A stretch of DNA of 14,038 nucleotides from assembly GCA_002414905.1 (NCBI GenBank), contig DIAY01000220.1, forward strand, positions 3,179-17,216, written 5' to 3'. Within the stretch, counting starts at the first letter, position 1. Each line of letters opens with the position of its first letter. The notes beneath the pieces are model-generated. The model worked only from the letters and a program-made list of their open reading frames with translations, had not been told where the DNA came from and did no database searches. Origin of the DNA: Holophagales bacterium UBA5066 (GTDB taxonomy: Bacteria > Acidobacteriota > Thermoanaerobaculia > UBA5066). Positions 7,183 to 12,293 of the stretch are shown here, in pieces. Both the position numbers and the translations under genes were made by a program.

Positions 7183-7904
7183 TCGTCGCCGGCTTTCACC
7201 CGGTGGCGGCGGCCCTGGCCGAGCGACCCGAGGCCGTCGAGGCGCTCCTCCTGCAGGAAGGGCGGCGCGACGGGCGGGCGCGCGAGCTGGAGCAAACGGC
7301 GCGCGCAAAAGGGATTCTCGTCCGCCACGTTCCCCGCGAGGAGCTGGACCGGACAGCGGGGAAGGCTCACAACGGTGTCGCGGCCCGGGTGGCGACGCGG
7401 GACTACGACCCGATCGAAGAAGCGCTCGGCGGCGAGCCGGGAAGCCGCCTCGTCCTGTTCCTCGACGAGGTGACCGACCCGGGGAACCTCGGCTCGATCC
7501 TCCGGACGGCTGCCGCGGCGGGAGCCTCCGTCGTCCTGCCCGAACGGCACTCCGTCGGCCTGAACGAGTCGGTCTCGAAGGCCAGCGCCGGGGCCCTCGA
7601 GCGGGTGAAGGTCGCCCGCGTCGGGAACGCAGCACGCTTCCTCGAAGACGCGAAGACCGATCGCTTCTGGGTCTACGGTGCCTCGCCGGAAGGCGAGCCG
7701 CTCTGGGACGTCGATCTGACCGGAGACGTCGTCCTCTGCCTCGGGGCCGAGGGGCCGGGCCTGCGCCGTCTCACGCGCGAGACCTGCGACCGGCTCGTGG
7801 CGATCCCGATGGCCGACGGCGCCGGCTCGATGAACGTGGGGGTCTCCGCCGCCGTGTTCCTCTTCGAGGTCCTTCGGCAACGCCGGGCGAAGGGGCCGGG
7901 CTGA
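7179..7904 (+). CDS. rlmB: RlmB-like 23S rRNA (guanosine-2'-O-)-methyltransferase, SpoU family
   Basis: The 241-residue protein is a TrmH/SpoU-class SPOUT methyltransferase. RlmB methylates the ribose of a conserved P-loop guanosine of 23S rRNA (G2251 in E. coli) using SAM. The N-terminal 75 or so residues form the substrate-binding domain (MIVAGFHPVAAAL, then HNGVAARV). The catalytic knot domain has motif 1 DEVTDPGNLGSILRTAAAAGA, then SVSKASAGALERVKVARV, motif 2 LGAEGPGLRRLTR, and motif 3 SMNVGVSAAVFLFE. The start GTG overlaps the ispF stop (GTGA). The exact target among SpoU paralogues is inferred from similarity of layout to RlmB. No clear terminator follows it. Confidence 0.88.
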   Translation: MIVAGFHPVAAALAERPEAVEALLLQEGRRDGRARELEQTARAKGILVRHVPREELDRTAGKAHNGVAARVATRDYDPIEEALGGEPGSRLVLFLDEVTDPGNLGSILRTAAAAGASVVLPERHSVGLNESVSKASAGALERVKVARVGNAARFLEDAKTDRFWVYGASPEGEPLWDVDLTGDVVLCLGAEGPGLRRLTRETCDRLVAIPMADGAGSMNVGVSAAVFLFEVLRQRRAKGPG

Positions 7905-7975
7905 CCGCCCGACGGCGGCGTGGTGGGACGGGACCGCCATTCCCCCCTTTGAGGCGTTCCGGGCACGAGAATCGC

Positions 7976-8004
7976 TTGACGGAAGATCCGAGCGCTGATA
8001 TACA
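7976..8004 (+). promoter_or_regulatory. Extended -10 sigma70 promoter for the tRNA-rpmG-secE cluster
   Basis: The boxes are TTGACG (7976-7981), a 17-bp spacer and TATACA (7999-8004). TG at 7996-7997 sits one base before the -10 box, the extended -10 pattern. The predicted start near 8011 is about 50 nt before the first tRNA. It is the only good promoter I can see between rlmB and rpoB, so it may serve the whole tRNA-secE-nusG-rplKAJL-rpoB stretch. Confidence 0.75.
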
Positions 8005-8063
8005 CCACGGTTCGCGCCTCTCGGCTTCGGCCGGGTGCTCGGCCGGGGCTTCGGGTGCGACGG

Positions 8064-8139
8064 GCTGGCGTAGCTCAACTGGCAGAGCAGCTGATTTGTA
8101 ATCAGCAGGTTGCGGGTTCAAGTCCCATCGCCAGCTCCA
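8064..8139 (+). tRNA. tRNA-Thr (anticodon TGT)
   Basis: This is a 76-nt cloverleaf. The acceptor GCTGGCG (8064-8070) pairs with CGCCAGC (8129-8135), followed by discriminator T and an encoded CCA. The anticodon stem GCTGA/TCAGC encloses TTTGTAA, so the anticodon is TGT (threonine ACA/ACG). The D arm TAGCTCAACTGGCAGAGC and T arm with GGTTCAAGTCC are normal. It is the first gene of the tRNA cluster. Confidence 0.96.
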
Positions 8140-8148
8140 CGGTCGACT

Positions 8149-8164
8149 CCGGAGACGGCTCCGG
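8149..8164 (+). other. Hairpin in the Thr(TGT)-Tyr spacer
   Basis: CCGGAG (8149-8154) pairs with CTCCGG (8159-8164) around loop ACGG, 9 nt after the tRNA CCA end. No U tract follows. It resembles a spacer stem that could mark RNase processing rather than termination. Confidence 0.5.
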
Positions 8165-8206
8165 GGCGGTCCGCGGGAAGGAGAATCCAGAGACGGACGA
8201 ATGCGT

Positions 8207-8294
8207 GGGTAGGTGGCCGAGTGGTTAATGGCAGCAGACTGTAAATCTGCCGCGCTTAGGCGCTACGGGGGTTCAAATCCCTCCCTGCCCACCA
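8207..8294 (+). tRNA. tRNA-Tyr (anticodon GTA)
   Basis: This is an 88-nt class II tRNA. The acceptor GGGTAGG (8207-8213) pairs with CCTGCCC (8284-8290) with one G-T wobble, then discriminator A and an encoded CCA. The anticodon stem GCAGA/TCTGC encloses CTGTAAA, giving GTA (tyrosine). The long variable arm CGCGCTTAGGCGC is as expected for bacterial tRNA-Tyr. Confidence 0.96.
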
Positions 8295-8359
8295 ATAACT
8301 CCGACATCGGTTCCGGCCCGGCGAGGGGTGCGGACCCGCCAGGAGCCACCAGTGACCGG

Positions 8360-8435
8360 GCCCACGTAGCTCAGTTGGTAGAGCACGTCCTTGGTAAGGA
8401 CGGGGTCAGCAGTTCAAATCTGCTCGTGGGCTCCA
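8360..8435 (+). tRNA. tRNA-Thr (anticodon GGT)
   Basis: This is a 76-nt cloverleaf. The acceptor GCCCACG (8360-8366) pairs with CGTGGGC (8425-8431), followed by discriminator T and an encoded CCA. The anticodon stem CGTCC/GGACG encloses TTGGTAA, so the anticodon is GGT (threonine ACC/ACU). Together with the upstream TGT isoacceptor it covers all four threonine codons. Confidence 0.96.
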
Positions 8436-8444
8436 GAGACCTCC

Positions 8445-8468
8445 CCCGGGCGCGAAGCCCCGCCCGGG
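8445..8468 (+). other. Hairpin in the Thr(GGT)-Gly spacer
   Basis: CCCGGGC (8445-8451) pairs perfectly with GCCCGGG (8462-8468) around a 10-nt loop, 9 nt after the tRNA CCA end. No U run follows. It is probably a processing or spacer stem within the polycistronic tRNA precursor. Confidence 0.5.
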
Positions 8469-8499
8469 AAGAGGAAGACGAAGGGCCGGAAAGATACTG

Positions 8500-8574
8500 G
8501 CGGGAGTAACTCAGGGGTAGAGTCACAGCCTTCCAAGCTGTTGGTCGCGGGTTCGAATCCCGTCTCCCGCTCCA
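8500..8574 (+). tRNA. tRNA-Gly (anticodon TCC)
   Basis: This is a 75-nt cloverleaf. The acceptor GCGGGAG (8500-8506) pairs with CTCCCGC (8564-8570), then discriminator T (usual for glycine) and an encoded CCA. The anticodon stem ACAGC/GCTGT encloses CTTCCAA, giving TCC (glycine GGA/GGG). In many bacteria a tuf gene follows this tRNA cluster; here only 81 nt separate it from rpmG. Confidence 0.96.
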
Positions 8575-8577
8575 ACC

Positions 8578-8596
8578 CTTCCCGGGAAGCGGGAAG
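8578..8596 (+). other. Hairpin after tRNA-Gly
   Basis: CTTCCCG (8578-8584) pairs with CGGGAAG (8590-8596) around loop GGAAG, starting 3 nt after the CCA end. Without a U tract it is unlikely to terminate transcription. It may define the 3' processing site or shield the rpmG leader. Confidence 0.5.
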
Positions 8597-8655
8597 ACCG
8601 GAGTCAAGAGGGAGCCGGGGCGGGCCGCGGGGATGGCGAGGAAGCGGAGAGAGCG

Positions 8656-8811
8656 ATGCCGAGAGACCTGATCAGCCTGGCGTGCGGCGAGTGCAAGCGC
8701 CGGAACTACACGACGACGAAGAACAAGAAGACTCACCAGGAAAAGCTGGAGGTCGCCAAGTACTGCCGTTTCTGCAGAAAGCACACGGCGCACAAGGAAG
8801 GCAAGGTCTAG
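8656..8811 (+). CDS. rpmG: 50S ribosomal protein L33 (zinc-binding form)
   Basis: L33 is a small large-subunit protein near the E site. The 51-residue product reads MPRDLISLACGECKRRNYTT at its start, then KNKKTHQEKLEVAKYCRFCRKH. The cysteine pairs C10/C13 and C37/C40 form the C+ zinc ribbon, as opposed to the cysteine-less paralogue made under zinc starvation in some bacteria. GGAGAGAG (8646-8653) is the Shine-Dalgarno. Its place between tRNA genes and tRNA-Trp-secE-nusG matches the conserved rpmG-trnW-secE order in many bacteria. It is the smallest protein gene in the window. Confidence 0.95.
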   Translation: MPRDLISLACGECKRRNYTTTKNKKTHQEKLEVAKYCRFCRKHTAHKEGKV

Positions 8812-8829
8812 GACCACCAGGACGTGCGA

Positions 8830-8905
8830 AGGGGTGTAGCTCAATTGGCAGAGCAACGGTCTCCAAAACCGTAGGTTCGGAGTTCGAGTCTCCGCACCCC
8901 TGCCA
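8830..8905 (+). tRNA. tRNA-Trp (anticodon CCA)
   Basis: This is a 76-nt cloverleaf. The acceptor AGGGGTG (8830-8836) pairs with CACCCCT (8895-8901), then discriminator G (the tryptophan identity base) and an encoded CCA. The anticodon stem ACGGT/ACCGT encloses CTCCAAA, giving CCA. It lies between rpmG and secE, a widely conserved position. Confidence 0.97.
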
Positions 8906-8910
8906 CTTTC

Positions 8911-8940
8911 CCCGCCGTGGAGGCGGGCCGGACGCCACGG
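8911..8940 (+). other. Overlapping alternative stems between tRNA-Trp and secE
   Basis: CCCGCC (8911-8916) pairs with GGCGGG (8922-8927), while the overlapping CCGTGG (8915-8920) pairs with CCACGG (8935-8940). The two 6-bp stems share bases 8915-8916 and largely exclude one another. It may separate the tRNA 3' end from the secE message; no U tract is present. Confidence 0.4.
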
Positions 8941-8982
8941 AATGGGCGGCGCGGCGCCGAGGGCGCAAGGAAGACGGATCGA

Positions 8983-9195
8983 ATGAACCTCACCGAGCGG
9001 TGGAAGACCTTCAGGGAGTTCCTCGTCGACGTCCGCAAGGAGATCGGCAAGGTCAGCTGGCCGGATAGAGACGAGGTCGTCGGTACGACCACGGTCGTCA
9101 TCGTCTACACCGTCATCGTCGGCGTGTTCCTCTTCACGGTGGACGCGGCGATCACGCCTGTCATCAACTGGTTCTTCGCCAGTTTCGGCCAGTGA
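8983..9195 (+). CDS. secE: Preprotein translocase subunit SecE
   Basis: SecE is the small membrane clamp of the SecYEG channel. Starting at ATG 8983 gives 70 residues of the short, single-span type. An amphipathic helix with FREFLVDVRKEIGKVSWPDRDEV (10-32) contains the signature KVSWP, followed by one transmembrane segment at about 35-53 (TTTVVIVYTVIVGVFLFTV) and D54. The frame is open further upstream to 8917, but that part is arginine- and glycine-rich, unlike SecE. AAGG (8967-8970) lies near the chosen ATG. It is followed by nusG 19 nt later, the conserved secE-nusG pair. Confidence 0.95.
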   Translation: MNLTERWKTFREFLVDVRKEIGKVSWPDRDEVVGTTTVVIVYTVIVGVFLFTVDAAITPVINWFFASFGQ

Positions 9196-9214
9196 GCCGC
9201 CGAGGCCTCCAGAG

Positions 9215-9799
9215 ATGACCGAATACGACGACTCCCCGGCCCCCTCCGACGCCACTTCGGTGGCGCCGTCGATGGACTGGTACATCGTCCACACCTACTC
9301 GGGGTTCGAGGACCGGGTCGTCCAGGAGCTGACGAACCGGATCAAGGCTCAGGGCATGGAATCCCAGTTCGGCGAGATCCGTGTGCCGAAGGAAACCGTC
9401 GTGGAGATGAAGGCGGGGAAGCGCCGGAACGTCGAGCGCAAGTTCTTCCCCGGATACGTCCTCGTTCAGATGGAAATGGCCGACGAGACGTGGCATCTCG
9501 TGAGGAATACCCCGAAAGTCACCGGGTTCGTCGGCGGCTCGTCGAAGAGCCCTGTGCCGCTGATGCCGGAAGAGGTCGAGGCGATCCTCCACCACACGGC
9601 CGAGTCCAAGGAAAAACCGAAGCCGAAGTACACCTACGAGCGGGGCGAGAAGGTGAAGATCGTCGACGGTCCGTTCAAGGAGTTCACGGGCGACGTCGAG
9701 GAGATCAACGTCGAACGGTCGACCCTCCGAGTTCTCGTCACCATCTTCGGCCGACCGACCCCGGTCGAGCTCGAGTTCGTCCAGGTTCAGAAGCAGTAA
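9215..9799 (+). CDS. nusG: Transcription termination/antitermination factor NusG
   Basis: NusG binds RNA polymerase through its NGN domain and links it to Rho or to ribosomal S10 through its KOW domain. The 194-residue product has a short acidic, serine-rich start (1-19), then DWYIVHTYSGFEDRVVQEL opening the NGN domain. ERKFFPGYVLVQMEM and RNTPKVTGFVGG follow. The KOW domain near residues 143-190 reads GEKVKIVDGPFKEFTGDVEEIN, and the protein ends VELEFVQV. ATG 9272 would begin at the conserved core but lacks a Shine-Dalgarno; ATG 9215 has only a weak AGAG before it, so the exact start is open. Confidence 0.96.
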   Translation: MTEYDDSPAPSDATSVAPSMDWYIVHTYSGFEDRVVQELTNRIKAQGMESQFGEIRVPKETVVEMKAGKRRNVERKFFPGYVLVQMEMADETWHLVRNTPKVTGFVGGSSKSPVPLMPEEVEAILHHTAESKEKPKPKYTYERGEKVKIVDGPFKEFTGDVEEINVERSTLRVLVTIFGRPTPVELEFVQVQKQ

Positions 9800-9808
9800 A
9801 TCCGGGAA

Positions 9809-9850
9809 GCCGGCGCGCCGGCGCCCTGAAGAACGCGGGGTCCGCCCCGC
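9809..9850 (+). promoter_or_regulatory. Two hairpins in the nusG-rplK gap
   Basis: GCCGG (9809-9813) pairs with CCGGC (9818-9822). GCGGGG (9835-9840) pairs with CCCCGC (9845-9850) around TCCG, a UNCG-type tetraloop. The second ends 21 nt before the rplK ATG and 8 nt before its Shine-Dalgarno GAAGGA (9859-9864). In E. coli, L1 represses rplK-rplA by binding the rplK leader, so this is a candidate place for such control; I did not recognise the L1 site itself. Confidence 0.4.
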
Positions 9851-9871
9851 CACCGATCGAAGGAACCCACA

Positions 9872-10297
9872 ATGGCCAAGAAAGTCGTCGGGATGGTCAA
9901 GCTCCAGATCGAAGCCGCGAAGGCGACCCCCGCGCCACCCGTCGGCACCGCCCTCGGCCCGCAGGGCGTCAACATCATGGACTTCTGCAAGTCCTTCAAC
10001 GCGAGGACGGCGAAGGACGCGGGGCTGATCATCCCGGTCGTGGTGACGGTCTACTCCGACCGGTCCTACACCTTCATCACGAAGACCCCCCCGGCCTCGG
10101 TCCTCCTCAAGAAGGCGGCCAAGGTCGAGAAGGGCTCGGGTGTCCCGAACAAGACTCGTATCGGGAAGGTCACGATGCAGCAGGTCGAGGAGATCGCGAA
10201 ACTGAAGTTCCAGGACCTCAACGCCGCCGACATCGAGGCCGCGATGAAGTCGGTCGCCGGAACGGCGCGTTCCATGGGGATTGAGGTCATCGGCTGA
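9872..10297 (+). CDS. rplK: 50S ribosomal protein L11
   Basis: L11 forms the GTPase-associated centre with 23S rRNA helices 43-44 and the L10-L12 stalk. The 141-residue product has the normal length and the signature KLQIEAAKATPAPPVGTALG with the proline-rich linker, GPQGVNIMDFCKSFNART, IPVVVTVYSDRSYTF, TKTPPASVLLKKAA, and a C-terminal rRNA-binding domain ending AGTARSMGIEV. ATG has GAAGGA (9859-9864) 7 nt upstream. It is followed after an unusually long 159-nt gap by rplA. Confidence 0.97.
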   Translation: MAKKVVGMVKLQIEAAKATPAPPVGTALGPQGVNIMDFCKSFNARTAKDAGLIIPVVVTVYSDRSYTFITKTPPASVLLKKAAKVEKGSGVPNKTRIGKVTMQQVEEIAKLKFQDLNAADIEAAMKSVAGTARSMGIEVIG

Positions 10298-10456
10298 GGA
10301 GAACGAAATCGTCGCGTGACGGTTTCTCATTGAGACGGTGTACGTGCCGGCGCTGAACCTCTCACGGCGCGCGGCTCCGCGATGCCCGGGGTGCCACCGG
10401 GGCTTCTCTTCGCGGGGACGCTGGACGGACGCCGCTCTCGGAAGAGCGGAAGAGAC
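10298..10456 (+). promoter_or_regulatory. Structured rplK-rplA gap with a hairpin abutting the rplA ribosome binding site
   Basis: This 159-nt gap holds no gene; the open frame from 10382 lacks L1 similarity until ATG 10457. A perfect 7-bp stem, CCGCTCT (10432-10438) with AGAGCGG (10443-10449) around CGGA, ends next to AAGAG (10450-10454). It overlaps the first bases of the purine-rich Shine-Dalgarno, so its folding could gate rplA translation. A further stem CCCGG (10384-10388)/CCGGG lies upstream. No -35/-10 pair is convincing. Confidence 0.45.
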
Positions 10457-11167
10457 ATGACGGAAGGCAAGAAGTACACCGCTGCGGCCGCCCGAGTCGA
10501 CAGGACGAAGCTCTACGACGTCCAGCAGGCCGTCGCGCTCGTCCGCTCGGCGGCGTACGCAAAATTCAACGAGACGCTCGAGGTCGCCATGCGCCTCGGC
10601 GTCGACCCCAAGCACGCCGACCAGATGGTCCGCGGTACCGTCGTCCTCCCGCACGGAACGGGCGCGACGATCCGCGTCGCCGTCGTCGCGTCAGGTGAGA
10701 AGGTCCGCGAGGCGGAGGATGCCGGCGCCGACGTCGTCGGAGGGGACGACCTCGTCGCGAAGATCCAGGGGGGATACCTCGACTTCGAGGCCCTCGTCGC
10801 GACGCCCGACATGATGAAGTCGCTCGGAAGGCTCGGAAAGGTCCTCGGGCCCCGGGGGCTCATGCCGAACCCGAAGGCCGGAACGGTCACGTTCGACGTC
10901 GCCAAGGCCGTCCGGGAGCTGAAGGCGGGCAAGATCGAGTTCCGGGTCGACAAGACCGCGATCATTCACTGCCCGGTCGGCAAGCTGTCGTTTGACGACA
11001 AGGCCCTCGCGGAGAACGCGGAGGCCCTGATCGCGGCGATCCAGAAGGCCAAGCCCGCCGCGGCCAAGGGCAAGTACGTGAAGTCGATCTTCTTCGGTTC
11101 GACCATGGGCCCGAGCGTCCCGGTCGACCCGACGGTGGCCGACAAGCTCGTCGGGAGGACCGCGTGA
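10457..11167 (+). CDS. rplA: 50S ribosomal protein L1
   Basis: L1 builds the mobile stalk that ejects E-site tRNA, and in E. coli it represses its own operon by binding mRNA. From ATG 10457 the product has 236 residues, the usual length. It shows KKYTAAAARVDRTKLYDVQQAV, KFNETLEVAMRLGVDPKHADQ, VRGTVVLPHGTG, then VLGPRGLMPNPKAGTVT, GKIEFRVDKTAIIHCPVG and IFFGSTMGPSVPVD. These are all characteristic L1 stretches. The frame extends upstream to 10382, but ATG 10457 is preceded by GGAAGAG (10448-10454) and aligns with L1 N-termini. Its stop overlaps rplJ by GTGA. Confidence 0.97.
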   Translation: MTEGKKYTAAAARVDRTKLYDVQQAVALVRSAAYAKFNETLEVAMRLGVDPKHADQMVRGTVVLPHGTGATIRVAVVASGEKVREAEDAGADVVGGDDLVAKIQGGYLDFEALVATPDMMKSLGRLGKVLGPRGLMPNPKAGTVTFDVAKAVRELKAGKIEFRVDKTAIIHCPVGKLSFDDKALAENAEALIAAIQKAKPAAAKGKYVKSIFFGSTMGPSVPVDPTVADKLVGRTA

Positions 11168-11715
11168 ACCGCGCCGAGAAGACCGACGCCATCACCCGCA
11201 TGACGGAAGCCGTGGGGCGTGCTCCCCACGCGTTCCTCATCGACTTCCAGGGGATCAACGTCCCCGACGTCACCGAGCTGCGCCGACAGGTCCGCGCGAC
11301 CGGCTCGGAGTACGTCGTCGTCAAGAACACGCTCGCCCTGCGCGCCTTCAAGGACGTCCCGATGGGGGCGCTCTCCGAGCACTTCACCGGCATGACCGCG
11401 GTCGCCTACTCGGCGACCGACGTCGTCCAGCTGGCGAAAGTCCTTCACCAGTTCGGAAAGACGAACTCGAAGATCAAGGTCAAGGCCGCTCTCGTCGAGG
11501 GCCTGCCGGTGCCGGCCTCCGCCCTCGAGTCGCTTGCGAGCCTCCCGACCCGTGCAGAGCTCCTCGGACGCCTCGTCGGCCTCCTCCAGTCGCCGATGCG
11601 CCGTCTCGTGGTCGCCCTGTCGACCCCGCAGCGAAAGCTGGCGATGACGATTTCGGCCGTAGCCGAGCAGAAGGGTGCCGCGGCTTCCGACCCGGCCCAG
11701 TCCGCGACCGAATAA
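11164..11715 (+). CDS. rplJ: 50S ribosomal protein L10
   Basis: L10 anchors L7/L12 dimers to the ribosome and binds 23S rRNA beside L11. The 183-residue product has the family's N-terminal domain: FLIDFQGINVPDVTELRRQVRATGSEYVVVKNTLALRAF, then HFTGMTAVAYS. A C-terminal helix (about 135-170) for L12 binding follows, with an alanine- and serine-rich end. The GTG start overlaps the rplA stop (GTGA), so translation is coupled and there is no room for the L10-L12 autoregulatory leader found before rplJ in many bacteria. rplL follows after 41 nt. Confidence 0.96.
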   Translation: MNRAEKTDAITRMTEAVGRAPHAFLIDFQGINVPDVTELRRQVRATGSEYVVVKNTLALRAFKDVPMGALSEHFTGMTAVAYSATDVVQLAKVLHQFGKTNSKIKVKAALVEGLPVPASALESLASLPTRAELLGRLVGLLQSPMRRLVVALSTPQRKLAMTISAVAEQKGAAASDPAQSATE

Positions 11716-11756
11716 CCCAAAGTACGCGCACGCGCGAAAAGACTAAGGAGAACGTA

Positions 11757-12134
11757 ATGGCCCTTTCCGTCGAGCAGTTCGTCAGCGAAGTCGAGGGGAT
11801 GTCCGTCCTCGAGCTCAACAACCTCGTCAAGGCCCTCGAAGAGAAGTTCGGCGTCTCGGCCGCGATGATGGCCGCGCCGGCCGCCGCCGCGCCGGCTGCC
11901 GCCGCCGCCGTCGTCGAGGAGCAGACGGAGTTCACGGTCTCGCTCAAGGAGGCCGGCTCGAACAAGATCAACGTCATCAAGGCGGTTCGCGAGGTCAACT
12001 CGTCCCTCGGCCTGAAGGAGGCCAAGGACCTCGTCGAGAACCTGGGTGTCCTGAAGGAATCCGTGTCGAAGGATGAGGCGGCCGCGATCAAGAAGAAGTT
12101 CGAAGACATCGGAGCCAAGGTCGAGGTCAAGTAG
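11757..12134 (+). CDS. rplL: 50S ribosomal protein L7/L12
   Basis: L7/L12 is the multi-copy stalk protein that recruits and stimulates translational GTPases. The 125-residue product has the dimerisation domain (about 1-34; VLELNNLVKALEEKFGVSAA), an alanine/proline hinge (about 38-52) and the globular domain. The latter has EFTVSLKEAGSNKINVIKAV, LGLKEAKDLVENL and KKKFEDIGAKVEVK. The start has a strong Shine-Dalgarno, TAAGGAG (11744-11750), 6 nt before the ATG. That is much better than for rplJ and fits the need for several L12 copies per ribosome. Confidence 0.97.
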   Translation: MALSVEQFVSEVEGMSVLELNNLVKALEEKFGVSAAMMAAPAAAAPAAAAAVVEEQTEFTVSLKEAGSNKINVIKAVREVNSSLGLKEAKDLVENLGVLKESVSKDEAAAIKKKFEDIGAKVEVK

Positions 12135-12162
12135 TCGTAGTCTGGCGTTTCCCCAACGGGAG

Positions 12163-12242
12163 ACCGTCCGGTGACGGGCGACGATTTTCCAGGGAGCCGG
12201 TTCGCCCGGCCCCCGGGAAATCGCGCCGTCGCGCCGGACGGT
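12163..12242 (+). promoter_or_regulatory. 80-nt imperfect hairpin between rplL and rpoB
   Basis: ACCGTCCGG (12163-12171) pairs with CCGGACGGT (12234-12242). Inside it, GAC (12173-12175) pairs with GTC (12228-12230), and GGCG (12177-12180) with CGCC (12224-12227). CGATTTTCC (12182-12190) then pairs with GGGAAATCG (12215-12223), with one G-U. An apical GCCGG/CCGGC stem (12196-12200, 12206-12210) closes loop TTCGC. This gives about 30 base pairs with small bulges. The nearest U run (12252-12255) starts 10 nt further on, so it is not a canonical terminator. In E. coli the same gap holds an attenuator and an RNase III site. Confidence 0.65.
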
Positions 12243-12293
12243 GCTTCCCTCTTTTCGCGTCACCCCTTTCTCGGCTGAAGGGAGCCCGCTCGA

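Noticed and set aside
7905..7975. Terminator after rlmB
   Set aside because: Only weak GGCGG/CCGCC pairing with a long loop is present and no U tract is aligned with it. I cannot support a terminator here.
8917..8982. N-terminal extension of SecE
   Set aside because: The Arg/Gly-rich residues are unlike SecE and overlap the spacer hairpins; ATG 8983 fits the family.
8371..9294. 307-codon minus-strand open frame across three tRNA genes, rpmG and secE
   Set aside because: It runs through tRNA genes with perfect cloverleaves, and its sequence shows reverse-complemented tRNA pieces.
10382..10456. N-terminal extension of L1 by 25 residues
   Set aside because: The extra part does not resemble L1, and ATG 10457 has a good Shine-Dalgarno and gives the normal length.
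9164..10654. 496-codon minus-strand open frame across nusG, rplK and the start of rplA
   Set aside because: It is antisense to well-identified genes, with low-complexity Arg/Leu/Asp/His composition and no recognisable motif.
12234..12255. Reading the rplL-rpoB hairpin as a classic intrinsic terminator
   Set aside because: The T run (12252-12255) starts 10 nt after the stem and is short, so the geometry is wrong for efficient intrinsic termination.
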